Positions 53,773 through 62,681 of a DNA stretch of 64,000 bases are shown in pieces (the first letter of the stretch is position 1; each line of letters begins with the position of its first letter). Under the pieces are notes generated by a model. That model did no database searches. It saw nothing but the letters and a program-made list of their open reading frames with translations, and was not told where the DNA came from. Source of the DNA: JBCCOW01 sp038749105 (GTDB taxonomy: Bacteria; Planctomycetota; Phycisphaerae; Phycisphaerales; Phycisphaeraceae). The stretch is from NCBI GenBank assembly GCA_038749105.1, contig JBCDIM010000001.1:100757-164756 (forward strand), given 5' to 3'. The position numbers and the translations under genes are program-made.

Positions 53773-55704
53773 TCAACGAGCGTGGCCGCCCCGGAGATGC
53801 AAGTCCGCCGGGGCGGCTCCGTGTTGATCTATCTCAGAAAAAGCATCCAAAAAAGCCGCCGGCAGAACACTTGGGCAATTATCGTACACTTTCTCTATAA
53901 CGCCCCTCAACAATGAGTCTTGGTGATTACCCAATCTTTTTAAAGACGGGAATTTACTTTTTAGCGCATCTGCGTAGTCATGACCACGTTGTTGACACAA
54001 TTCACGCGGAAGAAACACAGACCACCCACCTGCACAAGCGACTTCAATAGTCGCTGATGCATCCTTCAAATCCGTAAAGGCTGAGACAACGATATCTGCT
54101 ACAGTTTGTGCAGAATCAGGCAGCTCATCAATTCCATTCACAAAGTTGAAGCCAATATCCTCCCGAATTTTGTCGGACTCCTGAAGCAGGAGTAATCCAA
54201 TCGCAAGCGGGTTAAGTACCAGGCTTTCAAGCGAATAAAAAACCCCCTCGCCTAAGACTTTCACAAACCGCGACGGTGCATTCTTCAGATCCCAGTCGAT
54301 CATTCCAAAAACACTCTTATTGCCGAACTGGCGCAGGTCATTCACGATTCTAATGACATTGCTACAGCCTCCTCCCTGGTATCCCGATACCGTCTTTGAG
54401 CCGGTCGGTATAAACGACAGTGAGTGATCGAACTCTCGAAGACGCCTACTGATTTTATCGATTCGCTGTAATGCGTATGCGTCAATACCACCCTCGACAA
54501 AAATCTGCCGTCGCCCCTCAAAGTCGACAGCCAGAGTAGGAATACCGGCTGTCAGACGATCGATAGCCTTTTGGCGACCACAGCGCTCGATACAACCGCC
54601 AGTTGCTATTGAAAAGACGTCGTCATCCTCCGCGAAAGCGACTGTTGTCGGCGAATGTGTTGTCATAATGACAGGAATGCCTGCGGATAAGACGATTGAA
54701 TCTCGAATAATGCTTATAGCGATCTTCGCCATAGATGGATGCAAGACTGCATCAACCTCGTCAAGCAATATTACACGAGGCTTGGCAATAGAAATTGCTT
54801 CATAACCAGAATTGTAGACGCACATAGCGAGTGATATAAGCACGCGTTCGCCTGATGACATTTGTGCAAAGTTCAAGGGCGTATCGTCACCATCCTTAGT
54901 AATAACTGGCGTAAACTTATGCAGGTCATGTTCATTTGGCGCAGATACAGAAAACGGAAGAGAGCATTTTCGCAACACGGAGTTGACCTGTTCCCATGGA
55001 GAAGGACCGTATCGCGCGGCGAAACCGATCGGGGACAGATACCGTGAATCTTGGTCCGCTTTATAAATTTTATTTCGGATCAAAAGGTCGTGGTATGCCG
55101 TGAATATGCTTGCTATATTTTGCTTAAAGATATCATCTACTGAAAAAGCGCTCGACTGCATGACCTTTGATGGATCTGCGGCTAAATCTAGAAAACCAAA
55201 TGACCCGATCGCCTGGTTAATGATGCGCTCTTGAATACCATTGCTTCTTTTAATGTCAGAAAGATATCGGTCGAGTTGAGACTTAGCACGACCCCAGTCT
55301 CTGTCACTAGCGAACGTATTCAGATACTCTACTGCCCTTTCCCAAGAGAAAGGATCTGTCGTTTTGGTTTCAAATAGCGGTTCGATTTGGGATCGGATGT
55401 TTTTGAGCCTATCGCGGAAGCTCTTCTCTGCGTTTTGGTGATGAGACCAGACCCTTGCAGCTTGAACCTCATCTAGCTTATTCGGAACGAAATTAGCCCA
55501 ATTGAAGCGCTTTATTGAATTGCGAGTTGGTGCGATGCCGTTGACTTCCACAGCACCTTTCTCGATGGCTTCAAGAAGGTGCGTCTTTCCAGATCCGTTT
55601 ATTCCCGTCAATATGGTGAAAGGCGGGAAGTCGACTACGTCTAAACGCTTGAGTGAAAGATAAGACTTTTTAAGCTGTAGTCGCATTGGGTGGGTAACAG
55701 ACAA
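53773..55704 (-). CDS. Fused ABC/OLD-type ATPase and TOPRIM/DUF4435-like protein; single-gene PARIS-like defence candidate
   Basis: 643 residues. Start taken as TTG at 55704, which has GAGGTGG in front; the Met at 55686 has no ribosome site. Residues 1-390 are an AAA_15/21 ATPase: Walker A GINGSGKT (34-41), a helical insert, signature SSGER (283-287), Walker B VILLDE (311-316), and TTHSP (348-352). Then a second domain: IFVEGGIDAYAL (Glu 404), FGMIDWD (Asp 470, 472) and GVFYSLESLVLNP. This is the layout of a TOPRIM-type DUF4435 nuclease domain. ATPase plus DUF4435 is the pair AriA-AriB of PARIS anti-phage systems, in some cases fused; that match is my inference. An OLD-family or Gabija-type reading is possible. 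The start overlaps the integrase 3' end by 35 bp. A 10-bp inverted repeat (53785-53817) lies in its last codons. Confidence 0.72.
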   Translation of the reverse strand: MSVTHPMRLQLKKSYLSLKRLDVVDFPPFTILTGINGSGKTHLLEAIEKGAVEVNGIAPTRNSIKRFNWANFVPNKLDEVQAARVWSHHQNAEKSFRDRLKNIRSQIEPLFETKTTDPFSWERAVEYLNTFASDRDWGRAKSQLDRYLSDIKRSNGIQERIINQAIGSFGFLDLAADPSKVMQSSAFSVDDIFKQNIASIFTAYHDLLIRNKIYKADQDSRYLSPIGFAARYGPSPWEQVNSVLRKCSLPFSVSAPNEHDLHKFTPVITKDGDDTPLNFAQMSSGERVLISLAMCVYNSGYEAISIAKPRVILLDEVDAVLHPSMAKIAISIIRDSIVLSAGIPVIMTTHSPTTVAFAEDDDVFSIATGGCIERCGRQKAIDRLTAGIPTLAVDFEGRRQIFVEGGIDAYALQRIDKISRRLREFDHSLSFIPTGSKTVSGYQGGGCSNVIRIVNDLRQFGNKSVFGMIDWDLKNAPSRFVKVLGEGVFYSLESLVLNPLAIGLLLLQESDKIREDIGFNFVNGIDELPDSAQTVADIVVSAFTDLKDASATIEVACAGGWSVFLPRELCQQRGHDYADALKSKFPSLKRLGNHQDSLLRGVIEKVYDNCPSVLPAAFLDAFSEIDQHGAAPADLHLRGGHAR

Positions 55705-56902
55705 AATCCACCTCGCTTGTCATAGTTTCTGGGACCAGGCTTGCGTAGTGCCGTCGGCAAATCTCCGGACTGTTCCCCATAAGCGTACTGATCTTGTACA
55801 AGCTAACTCCGTTTTGGGCGAGATGGCTTCCGAAAGTATGGCGGAAGTCGAGGCACGACCAGCGCAGGTCTTTTTCGTGGTTAGCCTTGTAGAGATGTCG
55901 ATCGGAGAAGTTGTCGGGATCCCAGAGGGTGCCTTCGGGGCTGGGGAAGTACCAGGCCTGTGATCCGCCGACGCCCGGGGTGGGGGCGTCGGCGGCGGTG
56001 GCGGGCGGGGTGTAGCGGTCTAGGTACGGGCGTAGGGCCGAGCTGATCGGCACCGCTCGGTTCTTGCCGGTCTTGGGCTGCCAGCTGCGGCGGCCGGCGG
56101 GTGTCTCGATGGTCTTAGCTCGGACTCGGATCAAACCGTTACCCCCGTGGCTTCGGCGTAGGTCGATGTCGTCGAGTGTAAGCCAAAGCAGTTCTTCCCG
56201 TCGCAGACCGGCGTAGATGAGGACGGCGACCATCGTCTGTAGCTGAGGCTTGAAACGCAGGGCGTGCAGCTGTTCGTCGATCTGGTCGAGCTTGAGAAAG
56301 CGGATTTCGGGGGCTCGCTCCTTATAGGGGCGGATCTGGCTGGCGGGGTTGGTGTTGCCGGGCAGGCGGAGGCCGTGGCTTTCACGGGCCCAATTGAAGA
56401 CGCGGCTGATGATGCTGCGGTAATGGTTGGCGGTCTTGGGCTTGAGGCCCTGGTCACGGACTTTGAAGTCGATGAAGTCGGAGATCTGGGCGGCGGTGAT
56501 GAGCTCGAAGGCATGGGCCTCGATGACCGGCAGTGTCTTACGGCGATCGAGCTTGGAGATGCGGGATGGCTTCTTGCGCGTCTTGGCGGAGGGGCGGCGG
56601 CTTGTGATGGTCAGGGCTTCACAGCACAGGCCGAAGGCTTCGCGGAGGTAATAGACATCGGTCTGGGCGGATTTCTCGGTCTTCTTCGCTCGGACGTGCT
56701 TGACGTAGGCCTCGAGGACCTGACCGATGGGTGTGCGGGTCGGCAGAGGGTTGTCGTTGCCTTGGGCCTGGGCGGACTCAAACTGCCGCTGTTTCTCGCG
56801 AGCGATTTGGTAGTTGCTGGTGCCGAGGCTGCGCTTCTTGGGCTTGCCGCCGACACGCCAGCGGAGGTAGTAGATCGATCCACGTTTGACGAGACTTGCC
56901 AT
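55670..56902 (-). CDS. Tyrosine recombinase (integrase) of the tRNA-targeted element
   Basis: 410 residues from the Met at 56902, behind AGGAGAG; the longer frame upstream enters the attachment region. The N-terminal part (SLVKRGSIYYLRWRVGGKPKKRS) is the arm-binding domain. Next comes a helical core-binding domain, and then the catalytic part: YAGLRREELLWL (Arg), KTGKNRAVPIS (Lys), CLDFRHTFGSHLA (Arg-His), and MGNSPEICRRHYASL (Tyr). The first His of the H-x-x-R box is Leu and the second His/Trp is Asn (GNS), variants seen in this branch. It lies directly behind the tRNA it should target. Active integration into the anticodon-to-3' segment is strongly suggested by the 43-bp repeats. Confidence 0.9.
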   Translation of the reverse strand: MASLVKRGSIYYLRWRVGGKPKKRSLGTSNYQIAREKQRQFESAQAQGNDNPLPTRTPIGQVLEAYVKHVRAKKTEKSAQTDVYYLREAFGLCCEALTITSRRPSAKTRKKPSRISKLDRRKTLPVIEAHAFELITAAQISDFIDFKVRDQGLKPKTANHYRSIISRVFNWARESHGLRLPGNTNPASQIRPYKERAPEIRFLKLDQIDEQLHALRFKPQLQTMVAVLIYAGLRREELLWLTLDDIDLRRSHGGNGLIRVRAKTIETPAGRRSWQPKTGKNRAVPISSALRPYLDRYTPPATAADAPTPGVGGSQAWYFPSPEGTLWDPDNFSDRHLYKANHEKDLRWSCLDFRHTFGSHLAQNGVSLYKISTLMGNSPEICRRHYASLVPETMTSEVDFVCYPPNATTA

Positions 56903-57003
56903 GGGTAGCTCTCCTGAAAGAGGGTGTCTTTCGTGGCGAGTCCCATGTGTGACGTGGGGTGTGTACCAGAGTGTGTACCACTTGGCCCATAGTGCCCATA
57001 AGA

Positions 57004-57033
57004 AAAGGGACTCGCGTTGCCGCAAGTCCCTTT
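57004..57033 (-). terminator. Terminator of the initiator tRNA, supplied by the element
   Basis: AAAGGGACT and AGTCCCTTT pair, followed on the minus strand by TTTTCT, 12 bp behind the tRNA 3' end. It differs in sequence from the terminator at 44009, as expected if the element brought its own. Confidence 0.8.
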
Positions 57034-57044
57034 CGATTAAGAAG

Positions 57045-57118
<74 letters not shown>

Positions 57119-57136
57119 TTCGGTTTTGGATCGATG

Positions 57137-57164
57137 AGTGTAATGCGTTTGGTGAGGCTGTCAA
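57137..57164 (-). promoter_or_regulatory. Sigma-70-type promoter of the initiator tRNA
   Basis: On the minus strand TTGACA, 16 bases, TACACT, ending 18 bp before the tRNA 5' end. Confidence 0.7.
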
Positions 57165-57279
57165 GTGCGGCGAGTGGTGTCGAGGTATGGGTGGGGGCCG
57201 GGCGATCATGAAGTAGGGCGGAGGCCCTGGGTCGTTGACCCAGGGCTAAATGGCCGAGGTGGTGTTATGTCCGAAGCGG

Positions 57280-58359
57280 TTAGGCGGTGAGGTGCTGGGC
57301 TTGGAGTTGGGCACGAACACAGAGCTCGGCGGCCTTGAGGGCGTGGGCCTGGGTCATGGCGGTTTCGGTGCCGTCGAGGCAGTCGCGGATGAGTTGGCCG
57401 AAGAACTTGCAGCCGACCTGACCGGCGAGGCTCATGCGTTGTTCGCCGTCTTGGTTGACGAGGATGAGCTGGTCGCCGCCGTTGTCGGTGGAGACGTCTA
57501 GGTATTTGCGGAGCTCGATGTAGCCGTCGGTGCCGATGATGAAGGTGCGGCCGTCGCCCCAGGAGCGGAGGCCGTCGGGGGTGAACCAGTCGACGCGGAA
57601 GAACATGGTGGCGCCGTTGTCGCCGATGAGGGTGCAGTCGCCGTAGTCTTCGAGCTCGGGGAAGTCGGGGTGGTTGTAGTTGGCGATTTTGGACGCTTGG
57701 ATGGTGGCGTCTTTGCAGCCGGCGTAGGTGAGGAACTGTTCGATCTGGTGGGAGCCGATGTCGCAGAGGATGCCGCCGTATTGCTCGTGGTTGTAGAACC
57801 AGTCGGGGCGGGAGGGGGGTTCGCCGAGTCGGTGTGGGCCGAAGCCGGTGATGTGGATGACTCGGCCGATGGCACCCTGTTCGACGAGAGTGGTGGCGTG
57901 CATGGCAGATTCGACGTGGAGGCGTTCGGAGAAGTAGACCATGTACTTCTTGCCGGTGCGTTCCACGGCGGCTTTGACGTCTTCGAGCTGTTCGAGCGAG
58001 ACGAGGGGGGTCTTGTCGGTGAAGTAGTGCTTGCCGGCATCCATACATTGGATGCCGAGGGGGGCGCGTTCGTTGGGGATGGCGGCGGCGGCGCAGAGCT
58101 GGATGTCGGGGTCGTCGAGGATCACCTGGAGGTCGTCGACAGCGGTAGCGCCGTGCTGCTCAGCGGCGGCCTGGGCCTTGGCGGGGTCGAGCTTGTCGTA
58201 GGTGTATTTGAGGGTGGCACCGGCTTCGGTGAGGCCATTGATCTGGCCGTTGATGTGGCCGTGGTCGAAGGCGATGGCGGCGAAGTTGAATTCGCCGGGG
58301 CCGACGACGGGGTCGGGCTTACCGGTAGGGGCGTAGTTCATGCCGTCGTTGGCGGACAT
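57280..58359 (-). CDS. Gfo/Idh/MocA-family oxidoreductase
   Basis: 359 residues. The N-terminal Rossmann part is atypical at the glycine loop (FAAIAFDHGHINGQINGL, G-H-x-x-G) but continues as usual with VDDLQVILDDPDIQLCAAAAIPNERAPLGIQCMDAGKHYFTDKTP. That last text includes the Lys of the E/D-K-P motif. The C-terminal substrate domain follows with WFYNHEQYGGILCDIGSHQIEQF, the G-G-x-L-x-D-x-G-x-H motif with catalytic Asp/His. NAD(P)-dependent oxidation of a sugar or cyclitol is the family role. It stands alone, minus strand, divergent from the sulfatase gene with a 164-bp gap, so both may share control. Confidence 0.87.
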   Translation of the reverse strand: MSANDGMNYAPTGKPDPVVGPGEFNFAAIAFDHGHINGQINGLTEAGATLKYTYDKLDPAKAQAAAEQHGATAVDDLQVILDDPDIQLCAAAAIPNERAPLGIQCMDAGKHYFTDKTPLVSLEQLEDVKAAVERTGKKYMVYFSERLHVESAMHATTLVEQGAIGRVIHITGFGPHRLGEPPSRPDWFYNHEQYGGILCDIGSHQIEQFLTYAGCKDATIQASKIANYNHPDFPELEDYGDCTLIGDNGATMFFRVDWFTPDGLRSWGDGRTFIIGTDGYIELRKYLDVSTDNGGDQLILVNQDGEQRMSLAGQVGCKFFGQLIRDCLDGTETAMTQAHALKAAELCVRAQLQAQHLTA

Positions 58360-58523
58360 GGCGGGTCTCCGGGGCTTGAGAAGGGGGGTAAGAGAGGGTT
58401 TCGCGCGGGAGAGGGTAGCGGCAAAGCGCGGAAAGTTGGGGCGTCGGGCAGATATGAGCCGGAAATAGTTGACGATGCCCCATCCGGGCGGTGCTCTCTG
58501 TCGAACCTAGGTATCCTCCGCGC

Positions 58524-59894
58524 ATGTCTGGTCAGCCCACCCACATCCTCTACCTGCATTCTCACGACACCGGTCGATATATCGCCCCTTACGGGCACGC
58601 CGTCCAGACGCCGAACCTGCAGCGGTTTGCCGAGTCTGGCGTCGTCTTCCGCCACGCGTTCTGTGCCAACCCGACCTGCTCGCCCAGCCGGGCGTGTCTG
58701 CTCACGGGCCAGTACGCCCACACCAATGGAATGTTGGGGTTAGCGCATCTTGGGGGTCGCCTGGCCGAGCCCGGGGATACGCTGCCGAATCACTTGCGTT
58801 CACAGGGCTATCAAACGGTGCTGGCCGGGGTTCAGCACGTCCGTCCGGCCGATGGCTCCTACACGACCGCCGACATGGGCTACACGCTGGACCTCAGCGC
58901 GGACCGCAAGCCAGCTAAACCAGGGCCGATCGGCAATGACGAAGCGACGGTCGAGAGCACGTGTGCCTTCCTTGCGGAACACCAAGGTGACGACACGCCG
59001 TTCTTCCTCGACGCGGGGTTCTTCACGACCCACCGGCTCGGGATGGATGAGGCGGATGGCCTGCCCCTGCAGTGGCATAACGATGATCCGCCGCTGGGCG
59101 ACCCGCGTTATGCCGCGGTGCCCGCCACGCTGCCGGATACGCCCGCCTGCCGGAAGGACTTTGCCGACTACGTCCACGCGGCCCAGCGACTCGACAGCTA
59201 CTACGGCCGGATCTTTGATGCTCTAGAAACGCATGGCCTCGCCGACCGAACCCTCGTGATCATCACCACTGACCATGGCATCGCCTTCCCGGGCATGAAG
59301 TGCAATCTGACCGCACACGGCACTGGTGTGTTGCTCATGATGCGTGGCCCCGGGGTTACGGGCGGCCGAGTGCTCCAAGGCTTGGCCAGTCATGTAGACC
59401 TATTCCCGACGGTCTGTGATGTCGCCGGCTTGCCCACGCCCGACCGCGTCCAAGGCGTGAGCCTACGGCCGATGATCGACGCAGACGATGACACCGCCTC
59501 GGTCCGCGACGAAGTCTTTGCCGAGGTGAACTACCACGCCACCTATCAACCGATGCGTGGTGTCCGAACCGAACGCTACAGCTATATCCGCCGGCTGGAA
59601 GAAGCTCCCCGCATTGTCCGTCCGAACATCGACAACTCCCCGAGCAAGTCGGAGCTGCAGCATGCCGGGCTGCTCGAGCGTGACTTGGCTGCCGAGGAGC
59701 TGTTCGATCTTTATCGCGATCCGACCGAGGCGTGCAACCGTGCGGAAGACCCCGCCTACGCCGAGGCGTTGAGCGATATGCGGGCACGCCTCGACCGGTG
59801 GATGCAGGACACCCACGATCCCGCTCTCGCCGGGCCGGTCCATGACCCACGCATCACGACCCGGCCCGCCGAACAGTACAGCCCGTCTAAATAA
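58524..59894 (+). CDS. Sulfatase, heparan-N-sulfatase-like (family S1)
   Basis: 456 residues from the Met at 58524. CSPSRACLLTGQ holds the C-x-P-x-R box (Cys 52), which a formylglycine-generating enzyme turns into the catalytic aldehyde. The order NPTCSPSRACLLTGQYAHTNGMLGL and the later VIITTDHGIAFPGMKCNL (Asp-His metal site, Lys) are closest in style to the SGSH/arylsulfatase branch. No signal peptide, so it may act in the cytoplasm on imported sugars. The hydrolase gene 59 bp downstream is likely on the same transcript. Sugar substrate unknown. Confidence 0.88.
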   Translation: MSGQPTHILYLHSHDTGRYIAPYGHAVQTPNLQRFAESGVVFRHAFCANPTCSPSRACLLTGQYAHTNGMLGLAHLGGRLAEPGDTLPNHLRSQGYQTVLAGVQHVRPADGSYTTADMGYTLDLSADRKPAKPGPIGNDEATVESTCAFLAEHQGDDTPFFLDAGFFTTHRLGMDEADGLPLQWHNDDPPLGDPRYAAVPATLPDTPACRKDFADYVHAAQRLDSYYGRIFDALETHGLADRTLVIITTDHGIAFPGMKCNLTAHGTGVLLMMRGPGVTGGRVLQGLASHVDLFPTVCDVAGLPTPDRVQGVSLRPMIDADDDTASVRDEVFAEVNYHATYQPMRGVRTERYSYIRRLEEAPRIVRPNIDNSPSKSELQHAGLLERDLAAEELFDLYRDPTEACNRAEDPAYAEALSDMRARLDRWMQDTHDPALAGPVHDPRITTRPAEQYSPSK

Positions 59895-59953
59895 CGCCGG
59901 CCAGCCCCGCGCACGGCACATCCCATACCCCGAACTCCCACCAGGCCCACCCC

Positions 59954-61987
59954 ATGCACCAGCTCCGCTACCGCCAGATCCACCTCGACTTCCACACCTC
60001 GCCTCACATCACCGGGATCGGCGAGGCCTTCGACGAGAAGCACTGGCAGGAGACGCTCAAGCGCGGCCACGTCGACTCGGTCACGCTCTTCGCCACCTGC
60101 CACCACGGCTACGCCTACTACGACACGAAGGTCGGCGAGCGGCACCCGCACCTCAACTTCGACCTGCTCCGTCGGCAGTTTGATGCGACCAAGGCCATCG
60201 GCGTCAACGCCCCGATCTACCTGACCGCCGGCGTGAACAACTGGGCCGCCGAGAAACACCCCGAGTGGCGCGAGATGGGCCCCGACGGCCGACTCACCGG
60301 CTGGTCGCACTCGAACCTCGAGGCTGGGTTCTTCCGGATGTGCTTCAACACGCCGTACCTCGACCTGCTCTGCGATCAGATCAGCGAGGTCGTCACGCTC
60401 TTCCCCGACTGCGACGGCATCTTCCTGGACATCATCAGCCAGACCGGCTGCGTCTGTCACTACTGCATCGCCTCGATGCACGAGGCCGGGCTCGACCCGA
60501 CCAACCCCGCCGACCGACAGAAGTCCGCCGAGATGAACCTCCTGAAGTACTACAAGGCAACCACCGCAGCGGCCCGCATCAACGACCCCAACATGCCAAT
60601 CTTCCATAACTCCGGGCACATCCAGCCCGGCGAACGCGAGATCCTCCCGTACTTCAGCCACCTCGAGCTCGAGTCGCTGCCCACCGGTGGCTGGGGCTAC
60701 GACCACTTCCCCATGTCCGCCCGCTATGTCGCCCAGCTCCCGCACGACGCCCTGGGCATGACCGGCAAGTTCCACACCACGTGGGGTGAGTTCGGCGGCT
60801 ACAAGCACCCCAACGCGCTCCGCTACGAGTGCGCGGCCATGCTCGCCCACGGCACCAAGTGCTCCGTCGGTGACCAGCTCCACCCCTCCGGCAAGCTCGA
60901 CGAGTCGACCTACGACCTGATCGGTGCTGCCTATGCCGAGGTCGAAGCGAAGGAGCCGTACATCAACGACGCGGTCAACGTCGCCGACATCGGCTGGCTC
61001 TCCAGCGCCGCCGTCAACCCCGACGCCGGCCGCGAGGTCTTCCCCGACATCGGTGCCGGCCGGCTGCTCCTCGAAGGCCAGTACCTCTTCGATGTCCTCG
61101 ACGCCGAGATGGACTTCAGCCCCTACCGGCTGCTCATCCTCCCCGATGACATCACCGTCAGCCCGACCCTCAAGGCCAAGCTCGACGCCTACCTCGAGCA
61201 GGGCGGTCGCCTCCTGCTCTCCGGCACGTCCGGCCTCAACGCCGACCAGACCGACTCCGTCTTCGACCTCGGCGCCGACCTCCTCGGGCCGTCGCCCTGC
61301 CAGCCCGACTATGTCCTGCCCATCCCCGAGCTCCGCCCCGAGTTCGTCCAGTCACCGCTCGTCATGTACTCCCCGCCCGCTCGCCTCCGCGCCACCACCG
61401 GCACCCCGCTCGGCGACGTCTACGCCTCCTACTTCAACCGCTCCTACAAGCACTTCTGCTCCCACCAGCACGCGCCCTACCAGACCGAACCCTCCGGCGA
61501 CCACCTCGGCGTCACCCACGGCCCGATCACCTACCTCGCCCACCCCGTCTTCACCCTCTACGCCGCCTACGGCGCCGTCGCTTACCGGCACCTCATCACC
61601 AACGCCATCGACCTGGCCCTCGGCACCGCAGACCAGCCCCGCACCGTCACCACCAACCTCCCCTCGACCGCCCGCATCACCCTGACCCACCAGCCCGACG
61701 AATCCCGGTACCTGCTCCACCTGCTCTACGCCAACACCGTCCAGCGCGGCGCGACGCTCGAGCTCTCCGGCGGCACCACCCGGGCCACGCAGCCCATCTC
61801 CATCATCGAAGAGCTCAACCCGCTGCACGACACCACCGTCGAGCTCCACAACCTCCCCCTCGCCGGGTCCGCCCACGCGGTCGTCGCCGATCAGGCCGTC
61901 CCGGTCGAGACCTTTCCCGATGGCGGCCTCCGCCTCAGCCTCGACCGCTTCAACTGCCACGAGATCATCACGCTCCCCACCGCGTGA
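59954..61987 (+). CDS. GHL6/GH42-type glycoside hydrolase with trimerisation domain
   Basis: 677 residues. The first 340 form a barrel with RYRQIHLDFHTSPHITGIG at the start and CDGIFLDIISQTGCVCHYC, the pattern of the hypothetical glycosyl hydrolase 6 (GHL6) family. HTTWGEFGGYK has a Glu fit for catalysis. From about residue 370 a flavodoxin-like domain (FSPYRLLILPDDITVSPTLKAKL, GRLLLSGTSGL) matches the GH42 beta-galactosidase trimerisation domain. A beta domain ends the protein. No signal peptide. Together with the sulfatase it would finish breakdown of a sulfated oligosaccharide; fucosidase-like or galactosidase-like activity cannot be told apart here. Confidence 0.78.
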   Translation: MHQLRYRQIHLDFHTSPHITGIGEAFDEKHWQETLKRGHVDSVTLFATCHHGYAYYDTKVGERHPHLNFDLLRRQFDATKAIGVNAPIYLTAGVNNWAAEKHPEWREMGPDGRLTGWSHSNLEAGFFRMCFNTPYLDLLCDQISEVVTLFPDCDGIFLDIISQTGCVCHYCIASMHEAGLDPTNPADRQKSAEMNLLKYYKATTAAARINDPNMPIFHNSGHIQPGEREILPYFSHLELESLPTGGWGYDHFPMSARYVAQLPHDALGMTGKFHTTWGEFGGYKHPNALRYECAAMLAHGTKCSVGDQLHPSGKLDESTYDLIGAAYAEVEAKEPYINDAVNVADIGWLSSAAVNPDAGREVFPDIGAGRLLLEGQYLFDVLDAEMDFSPYRLLILPDDITVSPTLKAKLDAYLEQGGRLLLSGTSGLNADQTDSVFDLGADLLGPSPCQPDYVLPIPELRPEFVQSPLVMYSPPARLRATTGTPLGDVYASYFNRSYKHFCSHQHAPYQTEPSGDHLGVTHGPITYLAHPVFTLYAAYGAVAYRHLITNAIDLALGTADQPRTVTTNLPSTARITLTHQPDESRYLLHLLYANTVQRGATLELSGGTTRATQPISIIEELNPLHDTTVELHNLPLAGSAHAVVADQAVPVETFPDGGLRLSLDRFNCHEIITLPTA

Positions 61988-62046
61988 AACACCGCGCCAC
62001 TTTCATAGCCGCGACGCGACGCGTCGCAGGCCGTGAACCCGTCCGC

Positions 62047-62562
62047 TCAATACACAATCGACGCGTGCACGTTCTCGTACGGATCGAGCTTCTCACGCCC
62101 CGGCAAAAACGCGAGCTCAATCAGCACCGTGATCCCCAAGATGTCTCCGCCCATCTGACTAATCAGATCGCAGCACGCCTTCATCGTCCCGCCCGTCGCC
62201 AACAGGTCGTCCACCATCAGCACCTTCTGACCCGGCTTCACCGCATCTTCGTGCACCTCCAGCGTGTCGCTGCCGTACTCCAACTCATAGCTCGCCGACA
62301 GCGTCTTCGACGGCAGCTTCCCCGGCTTACGGATCGGCACAAACCCGGCAGACAACGACTGCGCGATCGCCGTCCCGAAAATAAACCCCCGGCTCTCCGC
62401 CCCGCACACCAGCTCGACGCCCTTGCCCCGGAACGGGTTCGCCATCTGCTCCACCGCCATCGCCAGCCCGGACGGGCTCGCCAGCAACGGCGTGATGTCC
62501 TTAAACACAATGCCCGGCTTTGGGTAATCGGGCACGTCGCGGATCAGCGTGTGGATGTCCAT
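62047..62562 (-). CDS. apt: Adenine phosphoribosyltransferase
   Basis: 171 residues from the Met at 62562; upstream codons belong to the intergenic inverted repeat. DIHTLIRDVPDYPKPGIVFK and DITPLLASPSGL are the classic Apt start. ELVCGAESRGFIFG is the substrate region, and VLMVDDLLATGGTMKA the PRPP-binding motif. It salvages adenine to AMP in the cytoplasm. Length is normal for the family. Divergent from murA across a 119-bp gap. Confidence 0.95.
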   Translation of the reverse strand: MDIHTLIRDVPDYPKPGIVFKDITPLLASPSGLAMAVEQMANPFRGKGVELVCGAESRGFIFGTAIAQSLSAGFVPIRKPGKLPSKTLSASYELEYGSDTLEVHEDAVKPGQKVLMVDDLLATGGTMKACCDLISQMGGDILGITVLIELAFLPGREKLDPYENVHASIVY

Positions 62563-62570
62563 AAATGAGA

Positions 62571-62668
62571 GGCCGTAGGGGGTAGGTGGTAGGTTGTAGG
62601 AAAACCGACACGGTTTCCGATGGACCAAGGGCTCAGCCCCACTTCCCTACAACCTACCACCTACGGCC
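62571..62668. repeat. Imperfect inverted repeat between apt and murA
   Basis: Arms at 62571-62600 and 62646-62668 are complementary over 23 bases (CCTACAACCTACCACCTA plus CGGCC in the right arm), with a 7-base insertion in the left arm and a loop of about 45 bases. The arms are built of repeated CCTAC/CCTACC units. It may be a small non-autonomous element or a transcript hairpin. Confidence 0.6.
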
Positions 62669-62681
62669 TACAACCTCACCC

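Noticed and set aside
53785..53817. 10-bp perfect GC inverted repeat as an intrinsic terminator
   Set aside because: No T tract follows on either strand, and it lies within the last codons of the ATPase gene; at most a hairpin between convergent genes.
53773..55704. Reading as a Gabija GajA or plain OLD nuclease
   Set aside because: No UvrD-like GajB partner lies nearby, and the IFVEGGID...FGMIDWD...YSLES order fits DUF4435 better. Kept only as an alternative.
57206..58048. Long Arg/His/Pro-rich minus-strand frame overlapping the Gfo/Idh gene
   Set aside because: Shadow of the 57280-58359 gene in another frame; composition is typical of GC-rich mirror frames.
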